The notes beneath the pieces are model-generated. The model was not told where the DNA came from, searched no databases, and saw nothing but the letters and a program-made list of their open reading frames with translations. This document shows, one piece after another, positions 55,080 through 64,000 of a stretch of 64,000 bases of DNA (positions are counted from its first letter, which is position 1; every line of letters begins with the position of its first letter). The DNA lies in NCBI GenBank assembly GCA_947396885.1, contig OX377202.1:558001-622000 (forward strand), in the 5' to 3' direction. The position numbers were made by a program, and so were the translations under genes. This DNA is from Heligmosomoides polygyrus polygyrus (lineage: Eukaryota; Nematoda; Chromadorea; Rhabditida; Heligmosomidae).

Positions 55080-58000
55080 GGTAATTAAGGGCGTAGGTCA
55101 CGAAAATGACAGTGGCAGGTCGCGATCTGTTGATCTGCGGAGTCGAAATTGTGAATTTGGCGTTCGGTCGTCGCGTCGGATAGCGCTCAAACTTCGCCTA
55201 CGGGGGTAATTAAGGGCGTAGGTCACGAAAATGACAGTGGCAGGTCGCGATCTGTTGATCTGCGGAGTCGAAATTGTGAATTTGGCGTTCGGTCGTCGCG
55301 TCGGATAGCGCTCAAACTTCGCCTACGGGGGTAATTAGGGGCGTAGGTCACGAAAATGACAGTGGCAGGTCGCGATCTGTTGATCTGCGGAGTCGAAATT
55401 GTGAATTTGGCGTTCGGTCGTCGCGTCGGATAGCGCTCAAACTTCGCCTACGGGGGTAATTAAGGGCGTAGGTCACGAAAATGACAGTGGCAGGTCGCGA
55501 TCTGTTGATCTGCGGAGTCGAAATTGTGAATTTGGCGTTCGGTCGTCGCGTCGGATAGCGCTCAAACTTCGCCTACGGGGGTAATTAAGGGCGTAGGTCA
55601 CGAAAATGACAGTGGCAGGTCGCGATCTGTTGATCTGCGGAGTCGAAATTGTGAATTTGGCGTTCGGTCGTCGCGTCGGATAGCGCTCAAACTTCGCCTA
55701 CGGGGGTAATTAGGGGCGTAGGTCACGAAAATGACAGTGGCAGGTCGCGATCTGTTGATCTGCGGAGTCGAAATTGTGAATTTGGCGTTCGGTCGTCGCG
55801 TCGGATAGCGCTCAAACTTCGCCTACGGGGGTAATTAAGGGCGTAGGTCACGAAAATGACAGTGGCAGGTCGCGATCTGTTGATCTGCGGAGTCGAAATT
55901 GTGAATTTGGCGTTCGGTCGTCGCGTCGGATAGCGCTCAAACTTCGCCTACGGGGGTAATTAAGGGCGTAGGTCACGAAAATGACAGTGGCAGGTCGCGA
56001 TCTGTTGATCTGCGGAGTCGAAATTGTGAATTTGGCGTTCGGTCGTCGCGTCGGATAGCGCTCAAACTTCGCCTACGGGGGTAATTAGGGGCGTAGGTCA
56101 CGAAAATGACAGTGGCAGGTCGCGATCTGTTGATCTGCGGAGTCGAAATTGTGAATTTGGCGTTCGGTCGTCGCGTCGGATAGCGCTCAAACTTCGCCTA
56201 CGGGGGTAATTAAGGGCGTAGGTCACGAAAATGACAGTGGCAGGTCGCGATCTGTTGATCTGCGGAGTCGAAATTGTGAATTTGGCGTTCGGTCGTCGCG
56301 TCGGATAGCGCTCAAACTTCGCCTACGGGGGTAATTAAGGGCGTAGGTCACGAAAATGACAGTGGCAGGTCGCGATCTGTTGATCTGCGGAGTCGAAATT
56401 GTGAATTTGGCGTTCGGTCGTCGCGTCGGATAGCGCTCAAACTTCGCCTACGGGGGTAATTAAGGGCGTAGGTCACGAAAATGACAGTGGCAGGTCGCGA
56501 TCTGTTGATCTGCGGAGTCGAAATTGTGAATTTGGCGTTCGGTCGTCGCGTCGGATAGCGCTCAAACTTCGCCTACGGGGGTAATTAGGGGCGTAGGTCA
56601 CGAAAATGACAGTGGCAGGTCGCGATCTGTTGATCTGCGGAGTCGAAATTGTGAATTTGGCGTTCGGTCGTCGCGTCGGATAGCGCTCAAACTTCGCCTA
56701 CGGGGGTAATTAAGGGCGTAGGTCACGAAAATGACAGTGGCAGGTCGCGATCTGTTGATCTGCGGAGTCGAAATTGTGAATTTGGCGTTCGGTCGTCGCG
56801 TCGGATAGCGCTCAAACTTCGCCTACGGGGGTAATTAAGGGCGTAGGTCACGAAAATGACAGTGGCAGGTCGCGATCTGTTGATCTGCGGAGTCGAAATT
56901 GTGAATTTGGCGTTCGGTCGTCGCGTCGGATAGCGCTCAAACTTCGCCTACGGGGGTAATTAGGGGCGTAGGTCACGAAAATGACAGTGGCAGGTCGCGA
57001 TCTGTTGATCTGCGGAGTCGAAATTGTGAATTTGGCGTTCGGTCGTCGCGTCGGATAGCGCTCAAACTTCGCCTACGGGGGTAATTAGGGGCGTAGGTCA
57101 CGAAAATGACAGTGGCAGGTCGCGATCTGTTGATCTGCGGAGTCGAAATTGTGAATTTGGCGTTCGGTCGTCGCGTCGGATAGCGCTCAAACTTCGCCTA
57201 CGGGGGTAATTAAGGGCGTAGGTCACGAAAATGACAGTGGCAGGTCGCGATCTGTTGATCTGCGGAGTCGAAATTGTGAATTTGGCGTTCGGTCGTCGCG
57301 TCGGATAGCGCTCAAACTTCGCCTACGGGGGTAATTAGGGGCGTAGGTCACGAAAATGACAGTGGCAGGTCGCGATCTGTTGATCTGCGGAGTCGAAATT
57401 GTGAATTTGGCGTTCGGTCGTCGCGTCGGATAGCGCTCAAACTTCGCCTACGGGGGTAATTAAGGGCGTAGGTCACGAAAATGACAGTGGCAGGTCGCGA
57501 TCTGTTGATCTGCGGAGTCGAAATTGTGAATTTGGCGTTCGGTCGTCGCGTCGGATAGCGCTCAAACTTCGCCTACGGGGGTAATTAAGGGCGTAGGTCA
57601 CGAAAATGACAGTGGCAGGTCGCGATCTGTTGATCTGCGGAGTCGAAATTGTGAATTTGGCGTTCGGTCGTCGCGTCGGATAGCGCTCAAACTTCGCCTA
57701 CGGGGGTAATTAGGGGCGTAGGTCACGAAAATGACAGTGGCAGGTCGCGATCTGTTGATCTGCGGAGTCGAAATTGTGAATTTGGCGTTCGGTCGTCGCG
57801 TCGGATAGCGCTCAAACTTCGCCTACGGGGGTAATTAAGGGCGTAGGTCACGAAAATGACAGTGGCAGGTCGCGATCTGTTGATCTGCGGAGTCGAAATT
57901 GTGAATTTGGCGTTCGGTCGTCGCGTCGGATAGCGCTCAAACTTCGCCTACGGGGGTAATTAAGGGCGTAGGTCACGAAAATGACAGTGGCAGGTCGCGA

Positions 58001-58080
58001 TCTGTTGATCTGCGGAGTCGAAATTGTGAATTTGGCGTTCGGTCGTCGCGTCGGATAGCGCTCAAACTTCGCCTACGGGG
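55080..58080 (+). repeat. Satellite block dominated by trimers (375 bp)
   Basis: The AATTAGGGG variant recurs at about 55336, 55711, 56086, 56586, 56961, 57086, 57336 and 57711, mostly 375 apart, with AATTAAGGG monomers between. The 124-base variant is absent here. Confidence 0.75.
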
Positions 58081-61000
58081 GTAATTAAGGGCATAGGTCA
58101 CGAAAATGACAGTGGCAGGTCGCGATCTGTTGATCTGCGGAGTCGAAATTGTGAATTTGGCGTTCGGTCGTCGCGTCGGATAGCGCTCAAACTTCGCCTA
58201 CGGGGGTAACTAAGGGCGTAGGTCACGAAAATGACAGTGGCAGGTCGCGATCTGTTGATCTGCGGAGTCGAAATTGTGAATTTGGCGTTCGGTCGTCGCG
58301 TCGGATAGCGCTCAAACTTCGCCTACGGGGGTAATTAGGGGCGTAGGTCACGAAAATGACAGTGGCAGGTCGCGATCTGTTGATCTGCGGAGTCGAAATT
58401 GTGAATTTGGCGTTCGGTCGTCGCGTCGGATCGCGCTCAAACTTCGCCTACGGGGGTAATTAGGGGCGTAGGTCACGAAAATGACAGTGGCAGGTCGCGA
58501 TCTGTTGATCTGCGGAGTCGAAATTGTGAATTTGGCGTTCGGTCGTCGCGTCGGATAGCGCTCAAACTTCGCCTACGGGGGTAATTAAGGGCGTAGGTCA
58601 CGAAAATGACAGTGGCAGGTCGCGATCTGTTGATCTGCGGAGTCGAAATTGTGAATTTGGCGTTCGGTCGTCGCGTCGGATAGCGCTCAAACTTCGCCTA
58701 CGGGGGTAATTAGGGGCGTAGGTCACGAAAATGACAGTGGCAGGTCGCGATCTGTTGATCTGCGGAGTCGAAATTGTGAATTTGGCGTTCGGTCGTCGCG
58801 TCGGATAGCGCTCAAACTTCGCCTACGGGGGTAATTAAGGGCGTAGGTCACGAAATGACAGTGGCAGGTCGCGATCTGTTGATCTGCGGAGTCGAAATTG
58901 TGAATTTGGCGTTCGGTCGTCGCGTCGGATAGCGCTCAAACTTCGCCTACGGGGGTAATTAAGGGCGTAGGTCACGAAAATGACAGTGGCAGGTCGCGAT
59001 CTGTTGATCTGCGGAGTCGAAATTGTGAATTTGGCGTTCGGTCGTCGCGTCGGATAGCGCTCAAACTTCGCCTACGGGGGTAATTAGGGGCGTAGGTCAC
59101 GAAAATGACAGTGGCAGGTCGCGATCTGTTGATCTGCGGAGTCGAAATTGTGAATTTGGCGTTCGGTCGTCGCGTCGGATAGCGCTCAAACTTCGCCTAC
59201 GGGGGTAATTAGGGGCGTAGGTCACGAAAATGACAGTGGCAGGTCGCGATCTGTTGATCTGCGGAGTCGAAATTGTGAATTTGGCGTTCGGTCGTCGCGT
59301 CGGATAGCGCTCAAACTTCGCCTACGGGGGTAATTAAGGGCGTAGGTCACGAAAATGACAGTGGCAGGTCGCGATCTGTTGATCTGCGGAGTCGAAATTG
59401 TGAATTTGGCGTTCGGTCGTCGCGTCGGATAGCGCTCAAACTTCGCCTACGGGGGTAATTAAGGGCGTAGGTCACGAAAATGACAGTGGCAGGTCGCGAT
59501 CTGTTGATCTGCGGAGTCGAAATTGTGAATTTGGCGTTCGGTCGTCGCGTCGGATAGCGCTCAAACTTCGCCTACGGGGTAATTAGGGGCGTAGGTCACG
59601 AAAATGACAGTGGCAGGTCGCGATCTGTTGATCTGCGGAGTCGAAATTGTGAATTTGGCGTTCGGTCGTCGCGTCGGATAGCGCTCAAACTTCGCCTACG
59701 GGGGTAATTAAGGGCGTAGGTCACGAAAATGACAGTGGCAGGTCGCGATCTGTTGATCTGCGGAGTCGAAATTGTGAATTTGGCGTTCGGTCGTCGCGTC
59801 GGATAGCGCTCAAACTTCGCCTACGGGGGTAATTAAGGGCGTAGGTCACGAAAATGACAGTGGCAGGTCGCGATCTGTTGATCTGCGGAGTCGAAATTGT
59901 GAATTTGGCGTTCGGTCGTCGCGTCGGATAGCGCTCAAACTTCGCCTACGGGGGTAATTAAGGGCATAGGTCACGAAAATGACAGTGGCAGGTCGAGATC
60001 TGTTGATCTGCGGAGTCGAAATTGTGAATTTGGCGTTCGGTCGTCGCGTCGGATAGCGCTCAAACTTCGCCTACGGGGGTAACTAAGGGCGTAGGTCACG
60101 AAAATGACAGTGGCAGGTCGCGATCTGTTGATCTGCGGAGTCGAAATTGTGAATTTGGCGTTCGGTCGTCGCGTCGGATAGCGCTCAAACTTCGCCTACG
60201 GGGGTAATTAAGGGCGTAGGTCACGAAAATGACAGTGGCAGGTCGCGATCTGTTGATCTGCGGAGTCGAAATTGTGAATTTGGCGTTCGGTCGTCGTGTC
60301 GGATCGCGCTCAAACTTCGCCTACGGGGGTAATTAGGGGCGTAGGTCACGAAAATGACAGTGGCAGGTCGCGATCTGTTGATCTGCGGAGTCGAAATTGT
60401 GAATTTGGCGTTCGGTCGTCGCGTCGGATAGCGCTCAAACTTCGCCTACGGGGGTAATTAAGGGCGTAGGTCACGAAAATGACAGTGGCAGGTCGCGATC
60501 TGTTGATCTGCGGAGTCGAAATTGTGAATTTGGCGTTCGGTCGTCGCGTCGGATAGCGCTCAAACTTCGCCTACGGGGGTAATTAAGGGCGTAGGTCACG
60601 AAAATGACAGTGGCAGGTCGCGATCTGTTGATCTGCGGAGTCGAAATTGTGAATTTGGCGTTCGGTCGTCGCGTCGGATCGCGCTCAAACTTCGCCTACG
60701 GGGTAATTAGTGGCGTAGGTCATGAAAATGACAGTGGCAGGTCGCGATCTGTTGATCTGCGGAGTCGAAATTGTGAATTTGGCGTTCGGTCGTCGCGTCG
60801 GATCGCGCTCAAACTTCGCCTACGGGGGTAATTAGGGGCGTAGGTCACGAAAATGACAGTGGCAGGTCGCGATCTGTTGATCTGCGGAGTCGAAATTGTG
60901 AATTTGGCGTTCGGTCGTCGCGTCGGATCGCGCTCAAACTTCGCCTACGGGGGTAATTAGGGGCGTAGGTCACGAAAATGACAGTGGCAGGTCGCGATCT

Positions 61001-61699
61001 GTTGATCTGCGGAGTCGAAATTGTGAATTTGGCGTTCGGTCGTCGCGTCGGATAGCGCTCAAACTTCGCCTACGGGGGTAATTAAGGGCGTAGGTCACGA
61101 AAATGACAGTGGCAGGTCGCGATCTGTTGATCTGCGGAGTCGAAATTGTGAATTTGGCGTTCGGTCGTCGCGTCGGATAGCGCTCAAACTTCGCCTACGG
61201 GCGTAATTAGGGGCGTAGGTCACGAAAATGACAGTGGCAGGTCGCGATCTGTTGATCTGCGGAGTCGAAATTGTGAATTTGGCGTTCGGTCGTCGCGTCG
61301 GATCGCGCTCAAACTTCGCCTACGGGGGTAATTAGGGGCGTAGGTCACGAAAATGACAGTGGCAGGTCGCGATCTGTTGATCTGCGGAGTCGAAATTGTG
61401 AATTTGGCGTTCGGTCGTCGCGTCGGATAGCGCTCAAACTTCGCCTACGGGGGTAATTAAGGGCGTAGGTCACGAAAATGACAGTGGCAGGTCGCGATCT
61501 GTTGATCTGCGGAGTCGAAATTGTGAATTTGGCGTTCGGTCGTCGCGTCGGATAGCGCTCAAACTTCGCCTACGGGGGTAATTAAGGGCGTAGGTCACGA
61601 AAATGACAGTGGCAGGTCGCGATCTGTTGATCTGCGGAGTCGAAATTGTGAATTTGGCGTTCGGTCGTCGCGTCGGATAGCGCTCAAACTTCGCCTACG

Positions 61700-62345
61700 G
61701 GGGTAATTAAGGGCATAGGTCACGAAAATGACAGTGGCAGGTCGCGATCTGTTGATCTGCGGAGTCGAAATTGTGAATTTGGCGTTCGGTCGTCGCGTCG
61801 GATAGCGCTCAAACTTCGCCTACGGGGGTAACTAAGGGCGTAGGTCACGAAAATGACAGTGGCAGGTCGCGATCTGTTGATCTGCGGAGTCGAAATTGTG
61901 AATTTGGCGTTCGGTCGTCGCGTCGGATAGCGCTCAAACTTCGCCTACGGGGGTAATTAAGGGCATAGGTCACGAAAATGACAGTGGCAGGTCGCGATCT
62001 GTTGATCTGCGGAGTCGAAATTGTGAATTTGGCGTTCGGTCGTCGCGTCGGATAGCGCTCAAACTTCGCCTACGGGGGTAACTAAGGGCGTAGGTCACGA
62101 AAATGACAGTGGCAGGTCGCGATCTGTTGATCTGCGGAGTCGAAATTGTGAATTTGGCGTTCGGTCGTCGCGTCGGATAGCGCTCAAACTTCGCCTACGG
62201 GGGTAATTAAGGGCATAGGTCACGAAAATGACAGTGGCAGGTCGCGATCTGTTGATCTGCGGAGTCGAAATTGTGAATTTGGCGTTCGGTCGTCGCGTCG
62301 GATAGCGCTCAAACTTCGCCTACGGGGGTAACTAAGGGCGTAGGT
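61700..62345 (+). repeat. Satellite block of alternating dimers (250 bp)
   Basis: GGGCATAGG at 61711, 61961 and 62211 alternates strictly with AACTAAGGGCG monomers, giving a 250-bp dimer repeated three times. The same pair reappears singly near 59961 and 63461. Confidence 0.85.
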
Positions 62346-64000
62346 CACGAAAATGACAGTGGCAGGTCGCGATCTGTTGATCTGCGGAGTCGAAATTGTG
62401 AATTTGGCGTTCGGTCGTCGCGTCGGATAGCGCTCAAACTTCGCCTACGGGCGTAATTAGGGGCGTAGGTCACGAAAATGACAGTGGCAGGTCGCGATCT
62501 GTTGATCTGCGGAGTCGAAATTGTGAATTTGGCGTTCGGTCGTCGCGTCGGATCGCGCTCAAACTTCGCCTACGGGGGTAATTAGGGGCGTAGGTCACGA
62601 AAATGACAGTGGCAGGTCGCGATCTGTTGATCTGCGGAGTCGAAATTGTGAATTTGGCGTTCGGTCGTCGCGTCGGATAGCGCTCAAACTTCGCCTACGG
62701 GGGTAATTAAGGGCGTAGGTCACGAAAATGACAGTGGCAGGTCGCGATCTGTTGATCTGCGGAGTCGAAATTGTGAATTTGGCGTTCGGTCGTCGCGTCG
62801 GATCGCGCTCAAACTTCGCCTACGGGGGTAATTAGGGGCGTAGGTCACGAAAATGACAGTGGCAGGTCGCGATCTGTTGATCTGCGGAGTCGAAATTGTG
62901 AATTTGGCGTTCGGTCGCCGCGTCGGATAGCGCTCAAACTTCGCCTACGGGGGTAATTAAGGGCGTAGGTCACGAAAATGACAGTGGCAGGTCGCGATCT
63001 GTTGATCTGCGGAGTCGAAATTGTGAATTTGGCGTTCGGTCGTCGCGTCGGATAGCGCTCAAACTTCGCCTACGGGCGTAATTAGGGGCGTAGGTCACGA
63101 AAATGACAGTGGCAGGTCGCGATCTGTTGATCTGCGGAGTCGAAATTGTGAATTTGGCGTTCGGTCGTCGCGTCGGATAGCGCTCAAACTTCGCCTACGG
63201 GGGTAATTAAGGGCGTAGGTCACGAAAATGACAGTGGCAGGTCGCGATCTGTTGATCTGCGGAGTCGAAATTGTGAATTTGGCGTTCGGTCGTCGCGTCG
63301 GATAGCGCTCAAACTTCGCCTACGGGGGTAACTAAGGGCGTAGGTCACGAAAATGACAGTGGCAGGTCGCGATCTGTTGATCTGCGGAGTCGAAATTGTG
63401 AATTTGGCGTTCGGTCGTCGCGTCGGATAGCGCTCAAACTTCGCCTACGGGGGTAATTAAGGGCATAGGTCACGAAAATGACAGTGGCAGGTCGCGATCT
63501 GTTGATCTGCGGAGTCGAAATTGTGAATTTGGCGTTCGGTCGTCGCGTCGGATAGCGCTCAAACTTCGCCTACGGGGGTAACTAAGGGCGTAGGTCACGA
63601 AAATGACAGTGGCAGGTCGCGATCTGTTGATCTGCGGAGTCGAAATTGTGAATTTGGCGTTCGGTCGTCGCGTCGGATAGCGCTCAAACTTCGCCTACGG
63701 GGGTAATTAAGGGCGTAGGTCACGAAAATGACAGTGGCAGGTCGCGATCTGTTGATCTGCGGAGTCGAAATTGTGAATTTGGCGTTCGGTCGTCGCGTCG
63801 GATAGCGCTCAAACTTCGCCTACGGGGGTAATTAAGGGCATAGGTCACGAAAATGACAGTGGCAGGTCGCGATCTGTTGATCTGCGGAGTCGAAATTGTG
63901 AATTTGGCGTTCGGTCGTCGCGTCGGATAGCGCTCAAACTTCGCCTACGGGGGTAACTAAGGGCGTAGGTCACGAAAATGACAGTGGCAGGTCGCGATCT

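Larger units (their letters stand above)
35738..64000 (+). repeat. 125-bp satellite array, about 226 tandem units, continuing past the window
   Basis: Head-to-tail monomers begin ATGACAGTGGCAGGTCGCGA and end GGCGTAGGTCACGAAA. The unit is 125 bp, about 54 percent GC, with about 15 CpG. Variant sites include GATA/C/GGCGCTC, AATTA(A/G)GGG versus AACTAAGGG, CGTAGG versus CATAGG, CAGGTCGCG versus CAGGACGCG, and GTCGTCGCG versus GTCGTCGTG. A distinctive 124-base variant has one G deleted plus AGTGGCG and GTCATG. There is no interruption, no inversion and no unrelated insertion inside the array. Confidence 0.99.

Noticed and set aside
35991..60831. Repeated open reading frames of 75-77 codons in the satellite (for example 35991-36218, 39363-39590, 60604-60831)
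   Set aside because: They arise only where a 124-base monomer shifts the frame between two 125-base units. They have no promoter, splice or codon-use support and mirror the repeat exactly.
35738..64000. CRISPR-like array
   Set aside because: Units are contiguous 125-bp monomers without spacers, next to spliced eukaryotic genes.

Overview
The window looks like nuclear DNA of a nematode, most likely a clade V parasite of the hookworm/strongylid kind. The grounds are short spliced exons with nematode-style TTTCAG acceptors and some introns of about 55-65 bases, an RTE-type retroposon that closely resembles the ones I know from hookworm-type genomes, several mariner elements, and a very high load of small DNA transposons. 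No species can be named from the sequence alone. Nothing bacterial or viral was seen.

Two host genes can be reconstructed, both on the + strand. (1) The 3' part of an ankyrin-repeat gene has six exons between 3141 and 8073, with phases consistent through to a stop codon. Its introns carry three Harbinger-like transposons. (2) A complete tetraspanin gene runs from 22990 to 35440. It has four membrane segments, CCG and P-x-S-C-C motifs, and a polyadenylation signal at 35557. Its large extracellular loop is encoded by two pairs of look-alike exons (25576/26927 and 27109/27600), which suggests alternative or mutually exclusive splicing. Its last large intron, 7.3 kb, holds a 2.5 kb hAT-like element with an exact 8-bp target duplication, a 1.05 kb palindrome with mariner-like ends and a dead mariner.

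Between and inside the genes lies a nested transposon landscape. There are three mariner copies with broken transposases (438-1699, 12712-13908, about 33643-34831) and a 5'-truncated RTE reverse transcriptase (about 14408-16060, minus strand). A tRNA-derived SINE at 19101-19391 has a 13-bp target duplication. A six-copy foldback family (R1) has long inverted arms built from short sub-repeats, and a 420-430 bp MITE family (R2) has two copies, both inside R1 arms. A foldback family (FB-2) carries Pol III-like A and B boxes and a 3-bp TNA duplication. At least seven small MITEs are flanked by TAA/TTA. Insertion order can be read in several places: mariner 1 sits in an FB-2 copy whose empty counterpart is at 10.5 kb, and the SINE and the R2 copies sit in R1 copies.

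From about 35738 to the window end (28.3 kb, roughly 226 units) the sequence is one uninterrupted head-to-tail satellite with a 125-bp unit. It starts about 100 bases after the tetraspanin polyadenylation signal, and the edge carries a partial monomer in inverted orientation. Marker variants show layered higher-order structure: a 5-mer of about 625 bp, a 9-mer of 1125 bp, a 10-mer of 1249 bp, a 27-mer block duplicated at an offset of exactly 3375 bp, and trimers and dimers further right. Only single-base deletions break the register. No protein gene was found in the array.
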